Below are positions 1 to 7,756 of a stretch of DNA of 64,000 nucleotides, piece by piece. Under the pieces are notes generated by a model, which saw only the letters and a program-made list of their open reading frames with translations, had not been told where the DNA came from and made no database searches. The translations under genes and the position numbers were made by a program. The stretch is from Alphaproteobacteria bacterium (GTDB taxonomy: Bacteria; Pseudomonadota; Gammaproteobacteria; Burkholderiales; Burkholderiaceae_C), in the NCBI GenBank assembly GCA_030054175.1, contig JASGCM010000002.1, positions 1-64,000 of the forward strand. The letters are read 5' to 3'. The number at the start of each line of letters is the position of its first letter. Within the stretch, counting starts at the first letter, position 1.

Positions 1-2
1 TC

Positions 3-788
3 ATGGCTCCATCTTCTCAAAGTGTGGAGCCTCCTCAAAACCCGGGGCGATTCAATGTGTCGCGCAGCATGTTGGCGCAAGACGTTGAGCCCAGCCGCAT
101 CGAAGCCGCGCAGGCGGCAGCCCGTCAGTTTATAAACGAATTACCTCCAAACATTCGGGTTGGCTTGGTGACTTTCGCGGGCAATGCCCAAGTGGCGCAG
201 CATGTGACGGATCGACGTGAGGACCTGTTGGCGGCCATTGACCGTTTTCAGCTGCAACGTGCGACCGCTACCGGCAGTGGCCTGTTGTTGTCTCTATCCA
301 CCTTGTTACCCCATGTGAAGTTGGACCTCAATGATCAAGACGCCGCGTCGGCCCAAGACCGTTTGCCGGGCTCTTACACTGGCGGAGACATCGTCTTGCT
401 CTCGGATGGTCGGCGCACCAATGGCCCCGATCCGGTGGCGGTCGCTCATTTGGCGGCTCGTCAAGGGGTGAGGGTCTTCACCGTGGCTTTTGGCACTCCC
501 AATGGATTCATACCAGGATACGAGGGTTATTCCTTTTTTGCCCGTGTTGACGAAGAAGCTTTGAAGTCTGTGGCTGACATCACCGAAGGTGAGTTTTTCC
601 GTGCCGCGTCAGCGCAGGATCTGCGTCAGGTGTATCAGCACTTGACGCAACAATTTACTCTAGAGACACGCGAGAGCGAGAACAGTGTGTTGTGGGTGTC
701 TGGTGCACTGATTCTGTGCATGCTGGCGTGGCTGCTGGCCGCTCGCTGGCATGAACCCAAGCCAGTGCGACATCGCAACGTGGCATAG
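3..788 (+). CDS. VWA-domain membrane protein, 5' truncated or altered
   Basis: This is a von Willebrand factor A domain followed by one C-terminal membrane helix (about residues 229-247), as in BatA-like proteins that work with MoxR ATPases. The metal-site (MIDAS) parts seen are NVSRS at 18-22, TGSG near 90 and LLSDG at 132-136. The first MIDAS residue is normally Asp (DxSxS), but here it is Asn18. The roughly 17 residues before it are Pro/Ser-rich instead of the hydrophobic strand and upstream membrane helices expected of the family. The gene starts at the window edge, so the true start is not visible and the first 50 bases may be rearranged or misassembled. From NVSRS onward the family match is strong. 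The gene converges on the GlcG/HbpS-like gene. The exact substrate or complex is unknown. Confidence 0.75.
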   Translation: MAPSSQSVEPPQNPGRFNVSRSMLAQDVEPSRIEAAQAAARQFINELPPNIRVGLVTFAGNAQVAQHVTDRREDLLAAIDRFQLQRATATGSGLLLSLSTLLPHVKLDLNDQDAASAQDRLPGSYTGGDIVLLSDGRRTNGPDPVAVAHLAARQGVRVFTVAFGTPNGFIPGYEGYSFFARVDEEALKSVADITEGEFFRAASAQDLRQVYQHLTQQFTLETRESENSVLWVSGALILCMLAWLLAARWHEPKPVRHRNVA

Positions 789-824
789 GTGGGCGGGCAG
801 TAAAGCCCAAGGGTCCATCCGGGC

Positions 825-1247
825 TCAGGTCATCAGGCCTGCGGCCTTGATACCGGCAGCGCAAATTTCTTCATCTTCATCGCCAGTTCCACCGCTGGCG
901 CCGGCCGCACCCAAAATGCGCCCTTGCGCATCTTTGATGAGCACGGCGCCCGGCTGTGACAAGAATTTGCCGTGGGCGGTGGTGGCCAGACCCAGGAAAA
1001 AGTTGGGGTTGTCTTTGGCTCGTTCGGCCAAATTGCGGCTGGAGACACTGAAGGCCACGGCGCCATAGGCCTTGCCCAAGGCAACGTCAAAGCGGAACAT
1101 GGTCGCGCCGTCCTCGCGGGCGAAGGCTTTCAGGTGGCCGGATTCGTCAAGGACAACAACACCCATGGGCTTGTAGCCTTTGGTCTTGGACAAGGCGAGA
1201 GCGCCAGCAATGATTTTCTGGGCTTGATCGAGTGTGAGAGAAGACAT
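825..1247 (-). CDS. GlcG/HbpS-family heme-binding-like protein
   Basis: A 140-residue single-domain protein of the GlcG/HbpS (former DUF336) family, recognised by the start SLTLDQAQKI, the VVVLDESG strand and the Gly-rich end GAAGASGGTGDEDEEI. Family members are small alpha/beta proteins. Some bind heme (Streptomyces HbpS); others sit in glycolate or diol operons without a proven role. No signal peptide is visible. It lies 15 bp after the LivM-like permease on the same strand and is probably the last gene of the ABC-transporter operon. A role in handling the imported substrate is inference from position only. Confidence 0.8.
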   Translation of the reverse strand: MSSLTLDQAQKIIAGALALSKTKGYKPMGVVVLDESGHLKAFAREDGATMFRFDVALGKAYGAVAFSVSSRNLAERAKDNPNFFLGLATTAHGKFLSQPGAVLIKDAQGRILGAAGASGGTGDEDEEICAAGIKAAGLMT

Positions 1248-1262
1248 TTCAGTGGATTTCCA

Positions 1263-2216
1263 TCAAAGGGGTTTCTTGAGCCAGTGGCCAATCTCTCCCA
1301 TGATGCCACGGCGGAAGGCAAGAACGCAAACCACAAAGATTAAACCTTGCACAATGGTGACCCAAGAACCCAACTCGGCGAGGTAATTTTGCATGGTGAC
1401 AATCACTGCGGCGCCAACGACCGGGCCAAACAAGGTGCCTAAACCACCCACTAGGGTCATCAAGACGACTTCGCCGGACATGGTCCAGTGGACATCGGTC
1501 AGGGACGCCAACTGGAAAACCAGGGTTTTGGTGGCGCCAGCCAATCCAGCCAATGTGCCCGACAAGATGAAGGCCACATGCTTGTAGCGGTCGGTGTCGT
1601 ATCCCAAAGATAAAGCGCGGGCTTCGTTTTCTCGTATGGCCTTGAGGACTTGGCCAAAGGGCGAGTGGACGATGCGCCAGACCAGGCCGAACCCCAGAAG
1701 AAATATGCACAACACCATGACATACATCGGCAGGGTCTGCGTGATGTCGATGAAGCCAAACAGTGGCTTGCGCGGGATGGCCTGGATGCCGTCTTCGCCA
1801 CCGGTAAAGTTGGCCTGCAAAAAAAAGAAGAAAATCATCTGCGAGAGCGCCAGCGTGATCATGGCAAAGTAAATGCCTTGGCGTCGGATGGCCAAGGCAC
1901 CGGCCAGCAACGACAGGGCCATGGCGCACATGGTGCCAAACAAAATGGCCAACTCAGGATTCCAGCCCCACACTTTGGCCGCGTGGGCACAGGCATAGGC
2001 GGCTGTGCCCATGAACATGGCATGCCCAAAGGACAGTAAGCCGCCGAAACCGATCAGCAAATTGAAGGCGCAGGCGAACAGGCCAAAGCACATGACCTTC
2101 ATCAAAAAAACGGGGTAGACCACCAAAGGGGCCAAGGTAAAAAAACCGACCATGATGGCAAACGCCACCCACAAAGTGCGTTCGTCGGAAGTGGAAGAAG
2201 AAACGATGGGCGTCAT
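1263..2216 (-). CDS. Branched-chain amino acid type ABC transporter permease (LivM family)
   Basis: An integral membrane permease of 317 residues with about nine or ten hydrophobic helices. The LivM family signature is visible as GLLSFGHAMFMGTAAYACAH near residues 58-77 and the conserved Gly-rich GGLGTLFGPVVGA in the C-terminal half. With the LivH-like partner it would form the membrane channel of a high-affinity importer driven by the two ATPases of the same operon. The start lies 5 bp downstream of the LivH-like stop, so the two are probably translated together. The substrate could be a branched-chain amino acid, an amide, urea or an aromatic acid; sequence alone does not decide. Confidence 0.9.
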   Translation of the reverse strand: MTPIVSSSTSDERTLWVAFAIMVGFFTLAPLVVYPVFLMKVMCFGLFACAFNLLIGFGGLLSFGHAMFMGTAAYACAHAAKVWGWNPELAILFGTMCAMALSLLAGALAIRRQGIYFAMITLALSQMIFFFFLQANFTGGEDGIQAIPRKPLFGFIDITQTLPMYVMVLCIFLLGFGLVWRIVHSPFGQVLKAIRENEARALSLGYDTDRYKHVAFILSGTLAGLAGATKTLVFQLASLTDVHWTMSGEVVLMTLVGGLGTLFGPVVGAAVIVTMQNYLAELGSWVTIVQGLIFVVCVLAFRRGIMGEIGHWLKKPL

Positions 2217-2221
2217 GGTCT

Positions 2222-3106
2222 TTATTTCTGGGTGCCGAACAGACCGGCCGGTTTGAACAGCAGCACGATGGCCATGATGACGAAGATCACGGTGTTGGAG
2301 GCCTCGGGATAAAACACTTTGGTGAGACCTTCAATCAGACCCAAGCCAAAGCCAGTCACGATGGCGCCCATGATGGAACCCATGCCGCCGATGACCACGA
2401 CCGCGAACACCACGATGATGATGTCGACTCCCATCATGGGGCTGACTTGGTAGATGGGAGCGGCCATTACACCGGCCAGGGCCGCCAAACCCACGCCAAA
2501 GCCGTAGGTGAGGGTGATCATGCGCGGCACATTGATGCCAAACGATTGGACCAACGCCGGATTTTCGGTGGCTGCACGCAAATAGGCACCGAGTTTGGTG
2601 CGCTCTATCACATACCAGGTACTCAGACAGATGACCAATGATGCGACGATGACCCAGGCTCTGTATTTAGGCAGGAACATGAAACCCAGATTGAATGCGC
2701 CGCGAAACTCAGGGGGAGCCGCATAAGGCATGCCGGAAGATCCGTATCCGTGACGGAACAGACCTTGAATGATCAGCGCCAATCCAAAGGTCAATAACAA
2801 GCCGTACAGGTGATCCAGCTTGTAGAGTTTGGCCAGCATGGTGCGCTCAATGACGACGCCGGTGGCCCCGACCAGGATCGGCGCCAGCACCAAAGCCAAC
2901 CAATAGTTGAGGCCCAACCATTGGAGGCTGAGGTAGGCCACAAAGGCGCCCAGCATGTACTGGGCACCATGGGTGAAGTTGATGATGTTGAGCAAGCCGA
3001 AAATCACCGCCAGGCCCAGCGAGAGCAAGGCATAAAACGAGCCGTTGATCAGTCCGATGAGCAGCTGACCGAAAAGCGCCTGCGAGGGAATACCGTATAT
3101 TTCCAT
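2222..3106 (-). CDS. Branched-chain amino acid type ABC transporter permease (LivH family)
   Basis: A 294-residue polytopic permease of the LivH family. Typical stretches are GLINGSFYALLSLGLAVIFG (residues 17-36), NIINFTHGAQYMLGAF, and the C-terminal GGMGSIMGAIVTGFGLG. It pairs with the LivM-like protein encoded directly downstream. It follows the receptor gene by 16 bp, so the operon order is ATPase, ATPase, receptor, permease, permease, GlcG-like. Placing the receptor between the ATPases and the permeases is common in Burkholderiales Liv-type clusters. Confidence 0.9.
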   Translation of the reverse strand: MEIYGIPSQALFGQLLIGLINGSFYALLSLGLAVIFGLLNIINFTHGAQYMLGAFVAYLSLQWLGLNYWLALVLAPILVGATGVVIERTMLAKLYKLDHLYGLLLTFGLALIIQGLFRHGYGSSGMPYAAPPEFRGAFNLGFMFLPKYRAWVIVASLVICLSTWYVIERTKLGAYLRAATENPALVQSFGINVPRMITLTYGFGVGLAALAGVMAAPIYQVSPMMGVDIIIVVFAVVVIGGMGSIMGAIVTGFGLGLIEGLTKVFYPEASNTVIFVIMAIVLLFKPAGLFGTQK

Positions 3107-3122
3107 GGCGGTGAGATTCGCT

Positions 3123-4331
3123 TTATTTTTTGATCAATGGACAATCGCCATCGTTGAGAGGACGGAAGGCCTGATCTGCTGGGATGGTGGCGCGCAACTT
3201 GTAGTAGTCCCAGGGGTACTTGGACTCAGAGGGCTTTTTGACCTCGAACAGGTAGGCGTTGTGAAGCTTGCGGCCATCTTGACGGATCACGCCCTTGCCG
3301 AACAAAGGATCATCGGTGGGTAATTCCTTCATCTTCGCAGTGACTTTGGTGCCATCGTCGGTTTTGCCTGCTTCAATCGCCTTCAGATAGTGCATGATCA
3401 CGGCATAGACCCCGGCATTGACCATCGAAGGATGCTTGCCGTTATTGGCGGCTGCAAAGCGCTTGCTCCAGGCACGTGTTTGCTCGTTCAAATCCCAGTA
3501 GAACGTCTCGGTCAGGATCAAGCCTTGAGCGGTTTGCAAACCCAGTGAATGGATGTCGGTAAGGAAGACCAATAGCCCAGCCAGATTTTGGCCACCATTG
3601 GTGATGCCAAACTCGGCCGCTTGTTTGATCGAATTGATGGTGTCGCCGCCGGCATTGGCCAATCCCACGATTTTGGCTTTGGACGCTTGGGCTTGCAACA
3701 AGAAGGATGAGAAATCCTGGGTTGACAGAGGGTGGCGCACACGACCCAAGACTTTGCCGCCGTTCTTGGTCACCACCGCTTCGGTGTCACGCTCCAGGGC
3801 GTGACCGAAGGCGTAGTCGGCCGTCAGGAAGAACCAGCTGTCACCGCCGGTTTGAACCACGGCCTTGCCGGTGCCGTTGGCCAGCATCCAGGTGTCGTAC
3901 AGCCAGTGGACGGTATTGAGTGTACAGGCCTTACCGGTCAGATCTGCCGAGGCGGCGCCGGTGTTGAGGTGGATCTTGCCTTTTTCCTTGGCGATTTGGT
4001 TGATGGCCAGGGCCACTGAAGAGGTGGGCACATCAACGATGGCATCGACCTGATCGGTGTCAAACCACTTGCGCGCGATGTTCGAGCCGACATCTGGCTT
4101 ATTTTGGTGATCGGCACCGATCACTTCGATCTTCAGTTTGCTGCCAGTGGCCTTGATGTAATCTTCCACGGCGGCACGTGCAGCCCACAATGAAGAGGGG
4201 CCGCTGATATCGGCATACAAGCCCGACATGTCGTTGAGCACACCGATTTTGACCACGCCGTCGGAAATCTGGGCCTGGGCGCTGGTGGCCATGGCGCAGG
4301 CGGCAGCGATGCTGAGTAGTTTGCGTTTCAT
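3123..4331 (-). CDS. Periplasmic substrate-binding protein of Liv-type ABC transporter
   Basis: A 402-residue receptor of the periplasmic-binding-protein type 6 (Leu/Ile/Val-binding) family. It begins with a Sec signal peptide (KRKLLSIAAACAMATSAQAQ, cleavage after the AQA at about residue 20). The mature start ISDGVVKIGVLNDMSGLYAD is the classical first strand and helix of this fold. The version seen here (GPSSLWAARAAVEDY, DVPTSSVALAINQIA) resembles Burkholderiales receptors annotated for amides, short-chain amino acids or aromatic acids rather than LivJ itself. An AG-rich ribosome site (GAGGAG) lies about 7 bases before the ATG. The divergent amidase suggests an amide ligand, which is inference. 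Confidence 0.88.
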   Translation of the reverse strand: MKRKLLSIAAACAMATSAQAQISDGVVKIGVLNDMSGLYADISGPSSLWAARAAVEDYIKATGSKLKIEVIGADHQNKPDVGSNIARKWFDTDQVDAIVDVPTSSVALAINQIAKEKGKIHLNTGAASADLTGKACTLNTVHWLYDTWMLANGTGKAVVQTGGDSWFFLTADYAFGHALERDTEAVVTKNGGKVLGRVRHPLSTQDFSSFLLQAQASKAKIVGLANAGGDTINSIKQAAEFGITNGGQNLAGLLVFLTDIHSLGLQTAQGLILTETFYWDLNEQTRAWSKRFAAANNGKHPSMVNAGVYAVIMHYLKAIEAGKTDDGTKVTAKMKELPTDDPLFGKGVIRQDGRKLHNAYLFEVKKPSESKYPWDYYKLRATIPADQAFRPLNDGDCPLIKK

Positions 4332-4360
4332 GAGAGATGCTCCTCTGTGGTGATATTGAT

Positions 4361-5062
4361 TTAGACGCCAAGAAATTCGTGCAGCATGTCCATTCGCTCG
4401 GACAACTGCTCGCGGTGAAAGGTCTCCACCATCTGACCGTGCTCCATGATGTAGAACCGGTCTGCCAAGGGGGCGGCGAAGCGGAAATTTTGCTCGACCA
4501 TGATGATGGTGAAGCCTTGGGCTTTGAGAGAATGAATCATTCGGGCCAAAGCTTGTACGATGACCGGTGCCAATCCCTCGGAAATTTCATCGAGCAAAAG
4601 CAAACGGGCGCCAGTGCGCAAAATGCGCGCCACCGCCAGCATTTGCTGCTCTCCACCCGATAGGCGGGTACCCAGGCTGTTTCGACGCTCGAGCAAGTTG
4701 GGAAACATGCGGTAAATTTCATTCAGTGACATGCCCGCCGGCGTCAGGGCAGGGGGCAATAGCAGGTTTTCTTCGCAACTCAGGCTGGCAAAAATGCCCC
4801 GCTCTTCGGGGCAGTACCCCAAACCCAGGCGGGCGATCTGGTGCGGGGCCCAGTTCACCGTTTCTTGGCCCATGATTTGGATCGAACCCGAGCGTTTACC
4901 CACCAGTCCCATGATCGATTTGATGGCAGTGGTTCGACCCGCGCCGTTGCGGCCCAAGAGAGTCACTACCTCGCCTTCGTTGACATGCATATTCACGCCA
5001 TGCAAGATGTGCGATTCGCCGTAGTAGGCGTGTAAATCCGAGATGCGCAGCATTTCAGCCAT
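4361..5062 (-). CDS. ABC transporter ATP-binding protein (LivF family) with Arg in Walker A
   Basis: The 233-residue second ATPase of the importer. Visible motifs are Walker A GRNGAGRTT (37-45), signature LSGGEQQM, Walker B LLLLDEISEGL and the switch His/Gln region MVEQN. The Walker A lysine is replaced by Arg43 (codon CGA), a position that contacts the ATP phosphates. I recall Arg here in some LivF-like proteins, so it may be a lineage feature rather than a defect. The LivG-like partner keeps the lysine. The start overlaps the end of the LivG-like gene by 8 bp, so the two are translationally coupled. Confidence 0.88.
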   Translation of the reverse strand: MAEMLRISDLHAYYGESHILHGVNMHVNEGEVVTLLGRNGAGRTTAIKSIMGLVGKRSGSIQIMGQETVNWAPHQIARLGLGYCPEERGIFASLSCEENLLLPPALTPAGMSLNEIYRMFPNLLERRNSLGTRLSGGEQQMLAVARILRTGARLLLLDEISEGLAPVIVQALARMIHSLKAQGFTIIMVEQNFRFAAPLADRFYIMEHGQMVETFHREQLSERMDMLHEFLGV

Positions 5063-5834
5063 GGCTGCCCTCCGATTCGGTCTCGCTGCTGCCCATGTAA
5101 GCCTCTAGCACCAAGGGATTGGTGGAGACTTGGGCATATGGACCTTCGGCGATGATTTGACCCCGCTGCAAGACGCTGATGGTGTCGGCAATGCTGGCTA
5201 CGACATTCATATTGTGTTCCACCATCAGTATGGTGCGGTTCGCGCTGACTTTTTTGATCAGTTGAGTGACCCGATCGACGTCTTCATGACCCATGCCTTG
5301 GGTCGGCTCATCCAATAACATCAATTCGGGTTCGGTGGCCAGGGTGGTGGCGATTTCCAAGGCGCGTTTGCGGCCATAGGCCAATTCGACCGCCAGCGTG
5401 TCTGCGTAGTCTTGTAAGCCCACGGTCTCTAGCAACTCCAGTGCTCTGGCGTCCAAGCGGTTCAGGATTTTTTCCGAGCGCCAAAAATGAAACGATTGGC
5501 CGCTGGCCCGTTGCAAGGCGATACGCACATTTTGAAGGACGCTTAAGTGGGGGAAAGTGGCCGAAATCTGAAACGACCGCACGATGCCGCGACGCGCGGT
5601 TTGGGCGGGTTTTTCATGGGTGATGTCGACACCATTGAAGAAGATCTCTCCGCGGGTGGGAGGCAAGAACTTGGTCAGCAGGTTGAAGACGGTGGTTTTT
5701 CCGGCGCCATTGGGGCCGATCAGGGCGTGAATATCGCCCCGTTTGACATTCAAAGTGACCCCATTGACGGCAACGAAGCCTTTGAACTCTTTGACAAGGT
5801 TCTGGGTTTTCAGGATGACTGGGTCAAGGGCCAT
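5055..5834 (-). CDS. ABC transporter ATP-binding protein (LivG family)
   Basis: A 259-residue ATPase and the first gene of the importer operon. Walker A is GPNGAGKTT (about 40-48), the Q-loop is RSFQIS, and Walker B is LMLLDEPTQGMGHED with MVEHNM as the switch. The signature reads LAYGRKRALEIA, where the family usually has LSYGQQRRLEIA, a mild departure. The C-terminal extension after the switch (SVLQRGQIIAEGPYAQVSTN) is typical of LivG proteins. It is transcribed away from the amidase, with about 70 bp between the two starts in which divergent promoters must lie. Confidence 0.9.
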   Translation of the reverse strand: MALDPVILKTQNLVKEFKGFVAVNGVTLNVKRGDIHALIGPNGAGKTTVFNLLTKFLPPTRGEIFFNGVDITHEKPAQTARRGIVRSFQISATFPHLSVLQNVRIALQRASGQSFHFWRSEKILNRLDARALELLETVGLQDYADTLAVELAYGRKRALEIATTLATEPELMLLDEPTQGMGHEDVDRVTQLIKKVSANRTILMVEHNMNVVASIADTISVLQRGQIIAEGPYAQVSTNPLVLEAYMGSSETESEGSHG

Positions 5835-5906
5835 GTGGGTTCTGTATGAGAAGATGTTTTTCAGAATATCATGACCTTATCCGGCGTCGCCTAGGGGTTG
5901 ACGCTG

Positions 5907-7277
5907 ATGAAGATGGAAAGAAAAACCGACATGAATTCTCAAGCATTGCCTGCCATCGAAGACCTGTCTTTGGCCCGTATCCAAGGTTGGCGCAGCCAGG
6001 ATGCGCTGAACCAGGCTCTGGACATCTCCCGCAAGCCCATGGCTCAAGGGATGGTGACCCGTTGGTACGAATCGAGCGCCCGCCAGGCTGCGCGGCACAG
6101 CGATCAAGCTTTCGAACAAGGTCTCCCAAGTGGCCCTCTTTCCGGGGTATTGGTCACCATCAAAGATCTCTACGATGTGGCTGGCGAGGTCACTTTGGCT
6201 GGCACTCGCGCATTCGGGCAGCAGCCCGTTGCTACACAAGACGCACCGGCCGTGGCCCGTCTTCGGCAAGCCGGCGCGGTCATTTGGGGCAAAACCAATA
6301 TGACTGAATTGGCATTTTCCGGCATCGGCATTAATCCGCACTACGGCACGCCCGTTAACCCGGCAGACCCCCACGTGGCCCGAATTCCTGGCGGTTCCTC
6401 ATCTGGTGCAGCGGTTTCGGTGGCATTGGGTTTGGCGCAAGTGGGATTGGGCTCTGACACTGGCGGGTCGATTCGCATTCCTGCTGCCTGGTGCGGGGTG
6501 GTGGGCTTTAAATCTTCACAACATCGGGTTCCCATCACTGGAGCAACGTCGCTGTCTCACAGCCTGGACACCGTTTGCGCGATGACGCGCAGCGTGGCTG
6601 ACGCTCGACGGGTGGATGGGGTGCTGTCCGGACGGTGCTTGCCTACACGCCTGCGAGGCGGTCGACAGTTGCGCTTGGCTGTGCCGCAAAATCTGGTACT
6701 CGATGCGCTGGACCCGACAGTTGCCCGGGCCTATGAAAGAGCCTTGAAGCGACTGATCGCTGCGGGCGCCGAATTGGTCGAGGTTGTCTGGCCGGAGTTC
6801 AATGAGATCGCCGACATTCATGCCCCAGCGGGTTTTTCAGCCATTGAGTGTTGGTCGACACATCGGCATGTTCTGGCCGATCGAATAGAGCAACTCGATC
6901 CACGGGTGGCCGGACGATTGAAATTGGGCATCGATGTGAGCGCCGCAGACTACCTGCGCATGTGCGCCCGACGGCAAGATTGGATTCGTCGTGTCAATGC
7001 TTTGTCGTCGGGTTTTGACGCATGGATCGCGCCGACCGTCCCGGTGGTCGCTCCTGAGTTGAGTCCCCTGCTGGCCAGTGACGATGCGTTCATGGCGACC
7101 AATCGATTGTCTTTGCGCAACACTTTCGTTGGCAATTTCATGGATGGCTGCTCCATCAGCCTACCCATGCATCAAGAGGGTGAGTTGCCCACCGGGTTGA
7201 TGCTCACATCGATCTGTGGCCAGGATGCCGATTTGCTGGATGTGGCGCAAGCCGTTGAAGCGTTGTTGACCCGCTGA
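5907..7277 (+). CDS. Amidase (amidase-signature family)
   Basis: A 456-residue amidase-signature hydrolase that cleaves C-N amide bonds with a Ser-cisSer-Lys triad. The triad context is visible: VTIKDLYDVAGEVT supplies the lysine, RIPGGSSSGAAVS carries the cis-Ser region, and GSDTGGSIRIPAAWCG holds the nucleophile. The family includes GatA, nylon-oligomer and allophanate hydrolases. No GatB/GatC neighbour is present, so a catabolic amidase is more likely than tRNA amidation. The chosen ATG has AGGGG 9 bases upstream. A TTG 9 bases upstream and an ATG 24 bases downstream (MNSQ) are alternatives. Its divergent position to the Liv-type importer suggests joint uptake and hydrolysis of an amide. 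Confidence 0.88.
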   Translation: MKMERKTDMNSQALPAIEDLSLARIQGWRSQDALNQALDISRKPMAQGMVTRWYESSARQAARHSDQAFEQGLPSGPLSGVLVTIKDLYDVAGEVTLAGTRAFGQQPVATQDAPAVARLRQAGAVIWGKTNMTELAFSGIGINPHYGTPVNPADPHVARIPGGSSSGAAVSVALGLAQVGLGSDTGGSIRIPAAWCGVVGFKSSQHRVPITGATSLSHSLDTVCAMTRSVADARRVDGVLSGRCLPTRLRGGRQLRLAVPQNLVLDALDPTVARAYERALKRLIAAGAELVEVVWPEFNEIADIHAPAGFSAIECWSTHRHVLADRIEQLDPRVAGRLKLGIDVSAADYLRMCARRQDWIRRVNALSSGFDAWIAPTVPVVAPELSPLLASDDAFMATNRLSLRNTFVGNFMDGCSISLPMHQEGELPTGLMLTSICGQDADLLDVAQAVEALLTR

Positions 7278-7335
7278 GCCCCGGCATGTCAACCTCATCG
7301 GGTCTTGCCGCGTTAAGATAGAGCCTACCCACTCA

Positions 7336-7734
7336 ATGAGGCCCGCCATGCTTCGATTGTCCCGCTTGACTTGCCGCTTACTCGTTCCCGCTTTGTTCGG
7401 TCTGATGGCCTTCTCAACTGCACAAGCCGGCCCCCATGGATGGGGTGGCCCACGGGGCGGGTATCACCATCACCACCGTGGCACTTGGGTCGCTCCTGCT
7501 TTGGTGGGTGGAATCTTGTTGGGCGCCGCCCTGACCACGCCTTCTTATGCCCAGACCGTGGTCGTGACTCAACCAGCCTACCCTGCTTATCCGGTTTACC
7601 CACAGGTCTACCCGGGCAATGGGGTGATTTATTCGGCACCACCCTTGGCTCAACAGGTGGGCTACTATTGCGCGACCTCTGGACAGTTCTATCCCTACGT
7701 CGCTACTTGCAACGTGCCTTGGCAATTGCTTTAA
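7336..7734 (+). CDS. Small exported His/Gly/Tyr-Pro-rich protein of unknown function
   Basis: A 132-residue protein not recognised by function. It starts with a signal peptide ending near AQA (residues 29-31), followed by a Gly/His-rich stretch with four consecutive His (GGYHHHHRGTW) and a hydrophobic Gly-containing segment (ALVGGILLGAAL) resembling a glycine-zipper helix. A Tyr/Pro-repeat section (YPAYPVYPQVYP) comes next, then a terminal module with two Cys (YYCATSGQFYPYVATCNVPW). Proteobacteria carry many small envelope proteins with that last module, and the two Cys could form a disulfide. Its role is unknown. It stands alone between the amidase and the convergent exonuclease. A later ATG (MLRLS) is an alternative start. 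Confidence 0.7.
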   Translation: MRPAMLRLSRLTCRLLVPALFGLMAFSTAQAGPHGWGGPRGGYHHHHRGTWVAPALVGGILLGAALTTPSYAQTVVVTQPAYPAYPVYPQVYPGNGVIYSAPPLAQQVGYYCATSGQFYPYVATCNVPWQLL

Positions 7735-7737
7735 AGA

Positions 7738-7755
7738 TGCGGGTCTTGGCCCGTA
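7738..7755. terminator. Possible hairpin between convergent genes
   Basis: TGCGGG and CCCGTA form a six-pair stem (one G-T pair) around a TCTTGG loop. It lies exactly between the stop of the small exported protein gene and the stop of the convergent exonuclease gene. A run of T follows about 15 bases later on the plus strand, so this is not a classical intrinsic terminator. Confidence 0.3.
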
Positions 7756-7756
7756 T

